Of a stretch of 64,000 nt of DNA, positions 49,997 through 59,542 are shown piece by piece. The notes beneath the pieces are model-generated. The model had not been told where the DNA came from, made no database searches, and saw only the letters and a list, made by a program, of their open reading frames with translations. The position numbers and the translations under genes are program-made. Source of the DNA: Mucilaginibacter ginsenosidivorans (GTDB taxonomy: Bacteria > Bacteroidota > Bacteroidia > Sphingobacteriales > Sphingobacteriaceae). The stretch is taken from positions 1,302,001 to 1,366,000 of the forward strand of contig NZ_CP042436.1 in NCBI RefSeq assembly GCF_007971025.1. Reading direction: 5' to 3'. How positions within the stretch are numbered: position 1 is the stretch's first letter; each line of letters begins with the position of its first letter.

Positions 49997-52900
49997 ATGT
50001 ACAAGGAATATAAGCAGCTGAATTTATCGCAGACAGGCAAGGATGTACTTGAGTTTTGGAAGAAGAACAACATCTTTGAAAAGAGCATTACGAGCCGTCC
50101 CGAAAATAACCCTTACACTTTTTACGAAGGTCCGCCTTCGGCTAACGGTATGCCCGGCATCCACCACGTTATGGCGCGTTCCATTAAGGATATTTTCTGC
50201 CGATATAAAACCCTTAAAGGCTACCAGGTAAAACGTAAGGGCGGCTGGGATACGCACGGTTTGCCTATCGAACTGGGTGTCGAAAAAACATTGGGCATCA
50301 CAAAGGACGATATCGGCAAAAAAATATCCATCGAAGATTATAACGAAGCCTGTCGTAAGGAGGTAATGAAATTTACCGATGTATGGAACGACCTAACTGA
50401 AAAGATGGGTTACTGGGTAGACTTGACCGATCCGTACATCACCTACAAAAACGAATATATTGAAACCCTTTGGTGGATACTGAAGGAGCTTTATAATAAG
50501 GGCATGCTGTACAAGGGTTATACCGTGCAGCCTTATTCGCCCAAATCAGGCACTGGCTTAAGCTCGCACGAGCTGAACCAGCCGGGTACTTATAAAAATG
50601 TTAAGGATACCACTATTGTTGCGCAGTTTCATCTTAAAAACGATCAGCAACATCCCTTTATCAAAACCTTGTTTCAAAATGCGGACGAGGATACGGTGAT
50701 ACTGGCCTGGACGACGACCCCGTGGACGTTGCCATCCAACTGTGCGCTGGCGGTGGGTGAAGATATTGATTATGTTAAGATCGGCACCTATAACCCATAC
50801 ACTTTCCGGCCTGTAAGCGTTGTTTTGGCGAAAGAACTGGTTGGCAAATATTTTAAGGCCGAGGGTGAGAATGCCTCTTTTGAAGAGTACAAAGAAGGCG
50901 ACAAAATTATCCCGTGGACCATCAAAGCATCTTTCAAAGGTTCGGACCTAATCGGCATACGTTACCATCAGCTAATGCCTTATGTAACCAATGCCGACCT
51001 GGAGCAAAACGCCTTCCGTGTTATCCCGGCTGATTTTGTGACCACTGAGGATGGTACGGGTATTGTACATACCGCTTCGGTTTTTGGTGCGGATGACTTT
51101 CGGGCTTGTAAGGAAAACGGTGTACCGTCGGTAATGGTGCTGGATGAAACCGGCAAGGAAGTACCGCTGGTAAACAAGCAGGGCCGTTTTGTGGATGAAG
51201 TGACGGATTTTGCCGGGCTCTATGTAAAAGGAGAATATTATAGCAAAGAAGAGCGTGAAGCGCCCGGTTTCCGTGAAACGGATGTGATGATCGCCATCAA
51301 GCTGAAAGAAGACAATAAGGCCTTTGATGTACGAAAATACGAGCACAGCTACCCGCACTCGTGGCGTACCGATGAGCCGATACTATATTACCCATTGGAT
51401 AGCTGGTTCATCAAAACCACTGCGGTAAAGGACAAGCTGGTGGAGCTTAATAAAACCATCAACTGGAAACCGGAATCGACCGGAACAGGCCGCTTTGGCA
51501 ACTGGTTGGAGAATCTGGTGGACTGGAATTTATCACGTTCGAGATACTGGGGAACGCCGCTGCCGATATGGCGATGCGATAATTTAACCATTAAAGAGCC
51601 GGAAATATGCATCGGCAGCATTGAAGAACTCAGACAGCAAGGGAGATATTTCGATTTTGAGGAAGCTATAGAATATTTCAGAATGCATCATGCTGATGAA
51701 ATTCTGAAGTTTTTAGGTATCGATTATAATGATGATAAACAAGAGGACTGGGAAACTGTTGAGCAGTTTATATATAACATTCACGATAATTCAATTTCTT
51801 TAAAAAGTCTTTTGGACAATTGTCCAAATAGGGATATTCTCTTTAAAGAATTCTCATGTTCAATCGAGGAATATTTTGACAAAAGAAATATACCTGTCGA
51901 TCTTCATAGACCTTATGTAGATAATATCATTTTATCTCGCATCTACAATGGCAAAACGTATTACTATTATCGTGAACCCGACCTGATCGACGTTTGGTTT
52001 GACAGCGGCGCCATGCCTTACGCGCAATGGCATTTCCCGTTTGAAAATAAGGAACAATTTAAAAATGCTTACCCGGCTGATTTTATTGCCGAAGGGGTTG
52101 ACCAAACCCGCGGCTGGTTCTTTACCCTGCATGCCATAGCTGTAATGCTAAGCGAATGCAGCGACGAAATAAAAGCCATCAATAAGGAAGTTGGCAATAA
52201 GGGAATCGCGTTCAAGAATGTGGTTTCGAATGGACTGGTGCTGGATAAGAACGGTAACAAAATGTCCAAACGTTTGGGCAATGCGGTCGACCCGTTCTCC
52301 ACCATTGAACAATACGGCGCAGATACGGCCCGCTGGTACATGATCAGCAATGCATCGCCCTGGGACAACCTCAAATTTGATATGGAGGGGCTGGACGAGG
52401 TGCGCCGCAAGTTCTTTGGTACGCTTTATAATACTTATTCGTTTTTTGCGCTGTACGCCAATATTGATAAGTTCACCTATTCGGAGGCAGAGATCGAACT
52501 AAAGAACCGTCCTGAAATTGATCAGTGGATCATATCACTGCTGAACACTTTGAGCAAGGATGTGGACGCCTTTTATGCGGATTTTGAACCAACCAAGGCC
52601 GCGCGCTCTATACAGGATTTCGTGGACGAACACCTGAGCAACTGGTACGTTCGTCTAAGCCGCCGCCGTTTCTGGAAGTCAGATGATTCGGCAGATAAGT
52701 TGTCGGCTTACCAAACGTTATATACCTGCCTCACGACTATTGCCAAACTGATGTCGCCCATAGCGCCGTTCTTTGCCGACAGGCTGTATAACGACCTGAA
52801 CCAGGTGACCAAAAAGGAAAATTTCGAGTCGGTTCACCTGACTGATTTCCCTGCTTATCACAAGGACCTGGTGAACAAAGCTCTTGAGGAGCGTATGCAA

Positions 52901-53620
52901 ATGGCACAGGATATATCATCGCTGGTGTTGTCGTTACGTAAGAAAGTAGGTATCAACGTCCGCCAGCCGTTAGCGAGGATATTGCTGCCGATACTGGATA
53001 AAAACTTCAAGCACCAGGTTGAACTTGTAAAAGATCTTATCCTTTCTGAAACAAATATCAAGGATATTGAGTATATTACCGATGCTTCGGGTTTTATTAA
53101 AAAGAAGGTAAAACCAAATTTCAAAGCATTAGGACCGAAAGTGGGTAAGGATATGAAGGCAGTGGCGGATGCAATCACCAATTTTTCCCAGGATGATATC
53201 ACCAGGCTGGAAACTGAGGGCAGCATAGGCATACTTGATGCTAAATACCAGGTACTTGCGACCGAAGTTGAGATCATTGCTGAAGATGTGCCCGGATGGC
53301 AGGTTGCCAATATGGGAAAGCTGACCGTTGCGTTAGATGTTAACATATCCGAGGAATTGAAGGAGGAGGGGATATCCCGCGAATTTATCAACCGGGTGCA
53401 AAACCTGCGCAAGGAAAAGGGCCTTGAGGTTACCGATAAAATAAACGTTAATTACGGTGCCGGATCACCCGTGATTATCAAAGCGATAGAAAATAATTTA
53501 TCTTATATTTGCGCCGAAATTTTGGCTGAGCGCATAGTACTTGATAATCAGTTAGGTGAAGGCGATACAGTACAAATTGACGGGAACGAAATATTGATTT
53601 TTATAACTAAGTGTAAATGA
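49997..53620 (+). CDS. ileS: Isoleucyl-tRNA synthetase with in-frame insertion
   Basis: 1207 residues from ATG 49997 (a TTG at 49994 precedes it). Class I synthetase: HIGH-type motif in GMPGIHHVMARS, editing domain with TTPWTLPSNCALAVG, KMSKR in GNKMSKRLGN (near 754), then the anticodon-binding and Ile-specific C-terminal domains. The zinc-type C-terminal Cys motif is absent, as in the other bacterial/eukaryal-like IleS clade. Family members of the phylum are about 1130-1140 residues by memory. The excess lies between GSIEEL (near 542) and DLHRPYVD (near 636), where about 60-75 extra residues are coded by clearly AT-rich DNA. First gene of an operon with the DksA-like gene and lspA. Confidence 0.95.
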   Translation: MYKEYKQLNLSQTGKDVLEFWKKNNIFEKSITSRPENNPYTFYEGPPSANGMPGIHHVMARSIKDIFCRYKTLKGYQVKRKGGWDTHGLPIELGVEKTLGITKDDIGKKISIEDYNEACRKEVMKFTDVWNDLTEKMGYWVDLTDPYITYKNEYIETLWWILKELYNKGMLYKGYTVQPYSPKSGTGLSSHELNQPGTYKNVKDTTIVAQFHLKNDQQHPFIKTLFQNADEDTVILAWTTTPWTLPSNCALAVGEDIDYVKIGTYNPYTFRPVSVVLAKELVGKYFKAEGENASFEEYKEGDKIIPWTIKASFKGSDLIGIRYHQLMPYVTNADLEQNAFRVIPADFVTTEDGTGIVHTASVFGADDFRACKENGVPSVMVLDETGKEVPLVNKQGRFVDEVTDFAGLYVKGEYYSKEEREAPGFRETDVMIAIKLKEDNKAFDVRKYEHSYPHSWRTDEPILYYPLDSWFIKTTAVKDKLVELNKTINWKPESTGTGRFGNWLENLVDWNLSRSRYWGTPLPIWRCDNLTIKEPEICIGSIEELRQQGRYFDFEEAIEYFRMHHADEILKFLGIDYNDDKQEDWETVEQFIYNIHDNSISLKSLLDNCPNRDILFKEFSCSIEEYFDKRNIPVDLHRPYVDNIILSRIYNGKTYYYYREPDLIDVWFDSGAMPYAQWHFPFENKEQFKNAYPADFIAEGVDQTRGWFFTLHAIAVMLSECSDEIKAINKEVGNKGIAFKNVVSNGLVLDKNGNKMSKRLGNAVDPFSTIEQYGADTARWYMISNASPWDNLKFDMEGLDEVRRKFFGTLYNTYSFFALYANIDKFTYSEAEIELKNRPEIDQWIISLLNTLSKDVDAFYADFEPTKAARSIQDFVDEHLSNWYVRLSRRRFWKSDDSADKLSAYQTLYTCLTTIAKLMSPIAPFFADRLYNDLNQVTKKENFESVHLTDFPAYHKDLVNKALEERMQMAQDISSLVLSLRKKVGINVRQPLARILLPILDKNFKHQVELVKDLILSETNIKDIEYITDASGFIKKKVKPNFKALGPKVGKDMKAVADAITNFSQDDITRLETEGSIGILDAKYQVLATEVEIIAEDVPGWQVANMGKLTVALDVNISEELKEEGISREFINRVQNLRKEKGLEVTDKINVNYGAGSPVIIKAIENNLSYICAEILAERIVLDNQLGEGDTVQIDGNEILIFITKCK
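51630..51900 (+). other. AT-rich in-frame insertion inside ileS
   Basis: The stretch codes charged, aromatic-rich sequence (FDFEEAIEYFRMHHADEI, DNCPNRDILFKEFS) unlike the flanking conserved synthetase motifs. Its base composition and codon use are much more AT-rich than the rest of ileS. Boundaries are approximate. It sits in a surface-exposed region just before the HRPYVD strand and leaves all catalytic motifs intact. Confidence 0.65.
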
Positions 53621-54003
53621 AACAAGAAAACGAAAAAACCAGGTACTCTGACGCAGAGCTGCAGGAGTTTAAAGCGCTGATATTGGAAAAAATGCGTATT
53701 GCTAAAGAAGAGTTGAACGCGCTTGCATCGTCGTTAAGTTCACCAAATGCCAACGGCACGGATGATACGGCCGGAACATATAAAACATTGGAAGACGGGT
53801 CGGCTACGCTGGAAAAGGAATCCATCAATCAACTGGCTGCACGCCAGAAGAAATTTATAGAGCAGCTGGAAGCTGCGCTTATGCGTATTGAAAACAAAAC
53901 CTATGGTGTTTGCCGCGAAACCGGTAAGCTGATCCAAAAAGAACGCCTGCGTGCCGTACCACATACCACGCTGAGCATGGAAGCCAAACTGAAGCAATAT
54001 TAA
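53617..54003 (+). CDS. TraR/DksA-family protein without zinc cysteines
   Basis: 128 residues. An N-terminal coiled coil (about 5-85) leads to the DksA-type C-terminal domain YGVCRETGKLIQKERLRAVP. Of the four zinc Cys residues of DksA only one remains. This Cys-poor form is usual in Bacteroidota. DksA-like proteins act in the RNA polymerase secondary channel; the acidic tip residues are not clearly present, so effect on transcription is uncertain. The start overlaps the ileS stop (ATGA) and its stop overlaps the lspA start (TAATG). Confidence 0.85.
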   Translation: MKQENEKTRYSDAELQEFKALILEKMRIAKEELNALASSLSSPNANGTDDTAGTYKTLEDGSATLEKESINQLAARQKKFIEQLEAALMRIENKTYGVCRETGKLIQKERLRAVPHTTLSMEAKLKQY

Positions 54004-54608
54004 TGAAGGCTGCTTATACCAGGCCATTTCTTATTGCCACTCTCGTGATCATTGCCGACCAGATTATAAAGACCTGGGTGCATGGTCACATGATCATGGG
54101 GCAGGAGATACATTTCCTTGGCAGCAAGGGCATGCTGCGTTACACCGAAAACAACGGCATGGCCTTCGGTATGGAATTTGGAGGTGATTGGGGTAAATTA
54201 TTCCTGACATTGTTCCGCATAGGAGCCGTTATCGCGATAGCATGGGGTTTGGTTTACCTGATAAAACACAAGTACCACCGGGGGCTTATACTGAATGTTG
54301 CCTTAATATTTGCGGGCGCTTTGGGTAATATAATCGACTCTACTTTTTATGGAGTTATTTACCATTATGCACCGTTATTTCACGGCCGCGTGGTTGATAT
54401 GTTTTACTTCCCGCTTTTCTCGGGCAATTTCCCGCACTGGTTCCCGTTTTGGGGAGGCGAGGATTTTGAGTTTTTCCGGCCCATTTTTAACCTGGCCGAT
54501 GCCTCCATATCTGTTGGCGTTATCATGATACTGATCAAACAAAAGCACTATTTTAAACATCAAACTGCCGAAGTAACGACGCCCAACAGCGAGGTGGTGG
54601 AAGAGTAA
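54003..54608 (+). CDS. lspA: Lipoprotein signal peptidase (signal peptidase II)
   Basis: 201 residues with four membrane helices. Catalytic Asp residues are in GNIIDSTFYG and NLADASISVG. LspA cuts the signal peptide of prolipoproteins before the lipid-modified Cys. This suits the many lipoproteins in the window, whose last maturation enzyme Lnt is coded at 61716. The protein has a longer periplasmic loop (about 120-150) than the E. coli enzyme, usual for the phylum. Last gene of the ileS operon, followed by a terminator. Confidence 0.95.
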   Translation: MKAAYTRPFLIATLVIIADQIIKTWVHGHMIMGQEIHFLGSKGMLRYTENNGMAFGMEFGGDWGKLFLTLFRIGAVIAIAWGLVYLIKHKYHRGLILNVALIFAGALGNIIDSTFYGVIYHYAPLFHGRVVDMFYFPLFSGNFPHWFPFWGGEDFEFFRPIFNLADASISVGVIMILIKQKHYFKHQTAEVTTPNSEVVEE

Positions 54609-54630
54609 CCATAGTCAACGTAATTAATAG

Positions 54631-54656
54631 AAAGGCTGCTAAGTAGCAGCCTTTTT
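54631..54656 (+). terminator. Terminator of the ileS-lspA operon
   Basis: Perfect 10-bp stem 54631-54640 with 54645-54654 (AGGCTGCT/AGCAGCCT), 4-nt loop, followed by a T run. Confidence 0.9.
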
Positions 54657-54715
54657 GTTTATGATCATTTTATTTGGCTATCTTAATGCCTTTATTTAAT
54701 CAACTTAACCCTTTC

Positions 54716-56206
54716 ATGAAAAAACTATTGATAAGCCTGATGCTGATCTTGCCCCTTATCGCGTCAGCCCAGGAAGAAGAACCGCCACTTTACAAAGACT
54801 TTTTTAAAGACATCCGCAGTCTTGAACCTTCGCTGGTGATTAATGATCACCTGAATATTATGTCAGTTAATACCGACAATGAAAATTTTAGCCTTACTGC
54901 GATAAACGACCAGGTGCAGTCCGTTTGGCAGTCATCATTGCCCGGTTATGTAATAACGGTACGTAAGTTTAATGGGAAAATACTGGCGGTAGCTGCGTCT
55001 GAATTCAGCAAAATAAAGCAAACTAATAACACTTTTAAAGCCTACATACTCGACCCGGCAACCGGCAAAACACTTGCGGAAAAGGTGATTTTTGACGGCG
55101 TACAGGATCATATGGCTTTTCCTTTCGTGTTTACCGGCGATGGCGACACTTTTAAATTAGCAGTTAGAGAAAGCGGATTTGAACGCAGATTGCACGTTGC
55201 CATGCCGAGCTTGCTGGGTATTGTGTCGATGAATTCGTATATCAAACAGTTTAACGAAACGAAAAACCTGGATGTAATAGACGTTAACGATAAACTGGAA
55301 GTTGTAAATAAAATTAAGCCTGTAATAGGCCCTGGTATTTTTATAGGCTTGACAGCTAATAACGCAGGCGATTTGTTTGTCGCCTGGGACAATAACGGAA
55401 AGATGGATATCACCAAATATGATAAAGGCAAAGCCACACCTGCAAAAACGATCACGGGTGACGTGATATTGGGGGACGATGCTTTAGACTCGTTTGGCGG
55501 GAATGACATTGTTATCAGGGCATCAAAAAATAACAATAACATACTATACTATTCACTGGTTTTCAGAAATCCGGATAAGGAAACAGAACTGGGCATTGGA
55601 AGGTTAGATTTTTCAACCGGCGCAAAAAAATATGTAAATGAACTGTTTACCAAAGATCACGTAAAGGCCATGAAAAAGAGTTTTGTGCCTGTGAATAAAA
55701 AGATGGATTCGCCAGACCTGGGCTCTGTGAAATCGCTAAACCTGCGATCTTTCGGAGAAAGTGATAACGGTCTGATCGCTGCGCTTACAAGCACGGCTAC
55801 CTCGTCGGGCATGAATGGCGGCACCTGGGAAACTGAAAACAGTATTGTTGTAAACGGGTACGATCTGGACCTTACTCCCAAATTTCAGCAGTTGATCCCT
55901 ACAGGGTACACTATACCTAACAGGCACTTGCCTTTGGGTTTTTATTTCAACAAAAGTAGTCTTTATATAATTTCGAATGACAAGCGCGGCATGACTACCT
56001 TAAACGGTACATATTCGATGATCAACTTCGCGACCGGCAAATGCGAAAAAATGTATTGGCTGTCAAAGAAAAAGATCGGCAATTCGCACCCGGCTGCGAG
56101 CCATGCGGTACTTTGGTTTGCTAACAGTTTTGTGGTTCCGTACATGGATATGAAAGGAATTACCGGATCGAGATACGATATTACGCTTCAACAGAACGCC
56201 TATTGA
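54716..56206 (+). CDS. Secreted protein of unknown function, propeller-like
   Basis: 496 residues from ATG 54716, chosen because MKKLLISLMLILPLI then ASAQ is a proper signal peptide; the open frame reaches back to TTG 54674. The mature part is beta-rich throughout with repeated strand patterns (NFSLTAINDQVQSVWQSSL, GIFIGLTANNAGDLFVAWDN, GIGRLDFSTGAKKYVNELF) suggesting a beta propeller. No catalytic motif recognised. Monocistronic between two terminators. Confidence 0.7.
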   Translation: MKKLLISLMLILPLIASAQEEEPPLYKDFFKDIRSLEPSLVINDHLNIMSVNTDNENFSLTAINDQVQSVWQSSLPGYVITVRKFNGKILAVAASEFSKIKQTNNTFKAYILDPATGKTLAEKVIFDGVQDHMAFPFVFTGDGDTFKLAVRESGFERRLHVAMPSLLGIVSMNSYIKQFNETKNLDVIDVNDKLEVVNKIKPVIGPGIFIGLTANNAGDLFVAWDNNGKMDITKYDKGKATPAKTITGDVILGDDALDSFGGNDIVIRASKNNNNILYYSLVFRNPDKETELGIGRLDFSTGAKKYVNELFTKDHVKAMKKSFVPVNKKMDSPDLGSVKSLNLRSFGESDNGLIAALTSTATSSGMNGGTWETENSIVVNGYDLDLTPKFQQLIPTGYTIPNRHLPLGFYFNKSSLYIISNDKRGMTTLNGTYSMINFATGKCEKMYWLSKKKIGNSHPAASHAVLWFANSFVVPYMDMKGITGSRYDITLQQNAY

Positions 56207-56242
56207 TAGGAATCATTTAACTATAGGTTACAAAATATAACA

Positions 56243-56277
56243 AAAGCCGCTTTGTTACACTCCAAAGCGGCTTTCTT
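56243..56277 (+). terminator. Terminator after the propeller-like gene
   Basis: Perfect 12-bp stem 56243-56254 with 56263-56274 (AAAGCCGCTTTG/CAAAGCGGCTTT), then a short T-rich tract. Confidence 0.85.
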
Positions 56278-56365
56278 GTTTTTGCAAATACCGTGAAAAC
56301 ACGGGTTGCGGATTTAATTTAAAAGCTATTATTTTACATCAAAGCCTAAACTTTATCAGGTTCGG

Positions 56366-56398
56366 AAAGACAACTGCAATAATGCGGTTGTCTTTTTG
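56366..56398. terminator. Hairpin downstream of the M28 peptidase gene
   Basis: AAAGACAACTGCA (56366) pairs with TGCGGTTGTCTTT (56383) at twelve of thirteen positions (one G-T-type mismatch). T runs flank the plus-strand side. It lies 47 bp beyond the stop of the minus-strand M28 gene and about 160 bp beyond the plus-strand gene. Confidence 0.5.
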
Positions 56399-56444
56399 CT
56401 TTTTAGAGATGCGCCGGAAATCACTATGCGGCACGCCATTTAGG

Positions 56445-58085
56445 CTATTTACCCATCGACTTATCCCTTATCGCTTTGAACTCCGAACCGTTTTTCCAAC
56501 CGGGAAATGTGCTTTCATTTGCCAGGTCGGCACCAAGACGGTAAAGCAGGTTGGCGATCTGTGCCATGCCAGAAGCATCCATGTCCGGGGAATAGTTATC
56601 AGATGGCTGGTGATAGGTATTAGCCGTATAATTGTCCTGCTGTTTTTTGGCCCATCCTGCTTCATGCGTGGCGCTTACTGTGCCATTGTTCATATCAAGA
56701 GCCGGTACCCCTACTTTTGCGAAATTAAAATGGTCTGACCGGTAGTATCCGCCGGCTCCGGGCTTGGAATCGCCCACAACGGTGAGGCCATCCTCTTTTG
56801 AATACTTTTCGATATAATCTTCCAGGTCGTTCTGCCCCTTGCCGGTGATGGAAATATCTTTTGTTTCGCCGTAATTGCCAAGGGCATCCATATTGATGTT
56901 GGCAACGGTTTTATTTAAAGGGTAAACCGGGTGGGTGGCATAATATTCGGAACCCAGCAGGCCCTGTTCCTCCGCAGTAACGGCGAGGAAAATAATAGAG
57001 CGTTTCGGTTTTTCTTTTGCCTCCGTAAAGGCTTTAGCCATACTGATGAGCGTTGCGCTTCCATCGGCATTGTCCACAGCGCCATTATAAATGCTGTCGC
57101 CTTTCGCATCCGGTTTGCCAATGCCAAAGTGGTCCCAATGCGCGGTGTAAATGATGTATTCATCAGGCGCAGTGCTCCCCTTTAAAACACCGATGACATT
57201 GTGCGAAAGCGAATATTTGAGCTTGTTATGAATGGTTAGGTTTACAGTCATATTAAGAGGGATAGCTTTAAAGTCCTTTTTGCGGGCCATTGCGCGGAAG
57301 TCACCGGTAACTCCTGCCTGCGCGAATAGTTTTTTGGCAGCATCTTCGGTCATCCACCCTTCCACTTTGCAGCGGTCCATGTGTTTATTGCCTTGCTGCA
57401 GGTAAAGCCTTGCACCGGTATTGCTGCTGCTAACCACACTCCAGGGATAACTGGCCGGTTCGGTTTGATGTACAATGATGACACCGGCAGCACCCTGTCG
57501 TGCTGCTTCTTCATACTTGTAGGTCCAGCGGCCGTAGTAGGTCATGGTATCACCTTTGAATAATTTGGGGTCGCCTGATTTAAAGCCGGGATCGTTTACC
57601 AGCACCACTACGGTCTTACCCTTTACATCGAGCCCTGCATAATCGTTCCAGTTATATTCCGGCGCAACAACACCGTATCCTGCAAAAACCAACGGTGAGT
57701 TTTTCAGATCAACCTCCTCCAGTTCCTGCCGGGTAAAGGCAACAAAGTCGGTAAAACTATGCAAAGTGATGGGCGATTTCCCGCCTGTAACTTCCATCGT
57801 TTCAGAAGGACTGCCTTTGATTTCTACGAGCGGTACGTCCTGGTAATAGCTGCCGTTGTCCCCCGGTTCGAGACCTAACTTTTTGAACTCGGCCGAGATG
57901 TAGCGGATGGTTTTGGTTTCACCTTCGGTGAAGGGTTTTCGACCCATTAATGAATCGTTAGCCAGCACAGCGATGTGACTCTTGATGTCTTCGGGTGTGA
58001 TAGGGCCGGTTGTTTTGTTCTGGCGATTGCAGCTCCATAGCAACGCAACTGCCGGGATTAGAAGCAGGGTGTTATTTCTGTTCAT
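56445..58085 (-). CDS. M28 family metallopeptidase lipoprotein
   Basis: 546 residues. The signal peptide ends in lipobox LWSC (Cys19). A PA-type domain (about 150-265) is inserted before the M28 zinc peptidase core, whose ligands are visible: His in TAHWDHFG, Asp in GAVDNADGS, Glu pair in VTAEEQGLLGSEYY, Asp in NINMDALGN, and His in YRSDHFNF. All zinc and catalytic residues are present. It is an aminopeptidase-type exopeptidase anchored to a membrane. Monocistronic with a probable own promoter. Confidence 0.93.
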   Translation of the reverse strand: MNRNNTLLLIPAVALLWSCNRQNKTTGPITPEDIKSHIAVLANDSLMGRKPFTEGETKTIRYISAEFKKLGLEPGDNGSYYQDVPLVEIKGSPSETMEVTGGKSPITLHSFTDFVAFTRQELEEVDLKNSPLVFAGYGVVAPEYNWNDYAGLDVKGKTVVVLVNDPGFKSGDPKLFKGDTMTYYGRWTYKYEEAARQGAAGVIIVHQTEPASYPWSVVSSSNTGARLYLQQGNKHMDRCKVEGWMTEDAAKKLFAQAGVTGDFRAMARKKDFKAIPLNMTVNLTIHNKLKYSLSHNVIGVLKGSTAPDEYIIYTAHWDHFGIGKPDAKGDSIYNGAVDNADGSATLISMAKAFTEAKEKPKRSIIFLAVTAEEQGLLGSEYYATHPVYPLNKTVANINMDALGNYGETKDISITGKGQNDLEDYIEKYSKEDGLTVVGDSKPGAGGYYRSDHFNFAKVGVPALDMNNGTVSATHEAGWAKKQQDNYTANTYHQPSDNYSPDMDASGMAQIANLLYRLGADLANESTFPGWKNGSEFKAIRDKSMGK

Positions 58086-58104
58086 TTTAATTATTGGTCA
58101 GTTT

Positions 58105-58112
58105 CAAATGTA
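58105..58112 (-). promoter_or_regulatory. -7 element of the M28 gene
   Basis: On the minus strand TACATTTG matches TAnnTTTG, with TTC in place of TTG 19 bp upstream. The transcript would start about 12 nt before the ATG. Confidence 0.5.
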
Positions 58113-58223
58113 ATAAGTTGAGGTGAAAGGAGAAAGCAGAAAGGCCAAAGGTTTTTATGATTGGTGTTGCGAATTAACTTTTACCTTCGTTAATAGTCTA
58201 TGAATAATAAATATAAAACTGTT

Positions 58224-58916
58224 ATGAAAAAACTATTGATAGCGGCTGTATTCAGCCTTATGAGCATTACTGCCTTTGCACAAAATGTGGACCTGCGGAG
58301 AAAAATTACCGTGACCGGCATAGCCGAACAGGAGGTTACCCCTGATATTATTAATGTATCAATCTCGTTACAAGAGTATATGGACGGTAAAAAGAAGATC
58401 ACTATCGATCAACTTGAAAATCAATTGGAGGCAGCGGTGAAACAAGCAGGTATTGCAAAGGAAGATTTTACAGTGAACAACGTTTCGGCATGGAACAATA
58501 CCTGGCAAAAGAAAAAGACCCCGGATTTTTTAGCAAGCAAGCAATATACTTTAAGGCTGCATAACCTGAATAAGTTCGACCCGATAATGAGCAATATCGA
58601 TCCTAAAGGCATACAATCCACCTATATAAGCAGCTACGATTATTCGAAAATGCCCGAATTGAAGCGGGAATTGAAGATACAGGCGCTGCTTGCTGCTAAA
58701 GAAAAGGCCACCTATTTGCTAAATAGCATTAACGAAAAATTAGGAAGGGCGATAGATATTTCGGAAAGCGACAACAGTAACTATCCTATGGTAAATCAGT
58801 ATGCTAACCGGGCGATGTATAAGGCGGCCGATGCGTCTTCAGCCGATTCCGACATCGATTTTAAAAAGATCAAATTAAGCTTCCAGGTTTCGGCAGTTTT
58901 TGAAATTGCGCCGTAA
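58224..58916 (+). CDS. SIMPL domain protein (DUF541)
   Basis: 230 residues from ATG 58224 with signal peptide ending AFAQ; an earlier ATG at 58200 would add eight residues. The SIMPL pattern is clear: RKITVTGIAEQEVTPDII at the start, NVSISLQEYMDGK, and LKIQALLAAKEKATYLLNSI near 150. The family forms ring-like periplasmic oligomers; in Bacteroidota function is unknown. Monocistronic. Confidence 0.88.
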   Translation: MKKLLIAAVFSLMSITAFAQNVDLRRKITVTGIAEQEVTPDIINVSISLQEYMDGKKKITIDQLENQLEAAVKQAGIAKEDFTVNNVSAWNNTWQKKKTPDFLASKQYTLRLHNLNKFDPIMSNIDPKGIQSTYISSYDYSKMPELKRELKIQALLAAKEKATYLLNSINEKLGRAIDISESDNSNYPMVNQYANRAMYKAADASSADSDIDFKKIKLSFQVSAVFEIAP

Positions 58917-59011
58917 CTTTTCGCGCCAACCTAACGTATACTAAAGATGCAAATGCTTACCCAACATTTGTTAATATTTACCTATTTTTTACTTTACTGA
59001 TTAACAGGCAC

Positions 59012-59042
59012 TTGACAATATAAAATATAGCATATATCTTTA
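59012..59042 (+). promoter_or_regulatory. Probable promoter of the receiver-like gene
   Basis: TTG at 59012-59014, a 20-bp spacer, TATCTTTA at 59035-59042 (one mismatch). Located 22 bp before the ATG at 59065. Confidence 0.45.
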
Positions 59043-59064
59043 GGTATCCGTAAACAAACTGAGC

Positions 59065-59472
59065 ATGATACATTTTAGGACCGAAAGGGTATTATTGGTT
59101 GCTCCCAATATATTTTCGGTACAGATACTGGCAAATAACAAACAGATCCGGCACATTACGTCCGTCGATCGGGTTTTTCCTGCTATCTATGAAATGGCGC
59201 CACATATGATCATATTTGATTACGACTACCTAAGCCAGGATATGGAACGTATTTTACGTCGCATACGCACCAACCCGTATTACAACAAGATCAAGATATG
59301 CTGTTTTAAAAGCGGCCAGAGCAGGAAGATAGACAGTCTTTTAAAAGTGCTTGGCGTTAACCATGTGATCTATAAAGACGACCTGCAGCACCCCACTAAA
59401 GAAACCATCAGCCATGTGAAATCCATTTTGGATTCAACAGTTACGGATCTGCTGGTTAATGCTTCTTTTTGA
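59065..59472 (+). CDS. Degenerate receiver-like protein
   Basis: 135 residues with the size and strand order of a CheY fold: RVLLVAPNIFSVQIL, then MAPHMIIFDYDYLSQDMERI, then KICCFKSGQSRK and VIYKDDLQHP. The Asp of FDYDYL may take the phosphoacceptor place, but the N-terminal acidic pair is missing (VAPN) and the Lys is in an altered context. It is probably not phosphorylated in the standard way. Monocistronic; role unknown. Confidence 0.65.
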   Translation: MIHFRTERVLLVAPNIFSVQILANNKQIRHITSVDRVFPAIYEMAPHMIIFDYDYLSQDMERILRRIRTNPYYNKIKICCFKSGQSRKIDSLLKVLGVNHVIYKDDLQHPTKETISHVKSILDSTVTDLLVNASF

Positions 59473-59477
59473 AATTA

Positions 59478-59514
59478 CCTCACCCTAAATCCCTCTCCAA
59501 AGGAGAGGGACTTT
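59478..59514. repeat. REP-like palindrome
   Basis: CCTCACCCTAAATCC followed by the hairpin CCTCTCCAAAGGAGAGG and CTTT. Nearly identical to the copy at 46764-46800. It lies between the convergent receiver-like and serS genes. Confidence 0.85.
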
Positions 59515-59542
59515 ATATTCCCTGGTCATCACCAGTCACAAA

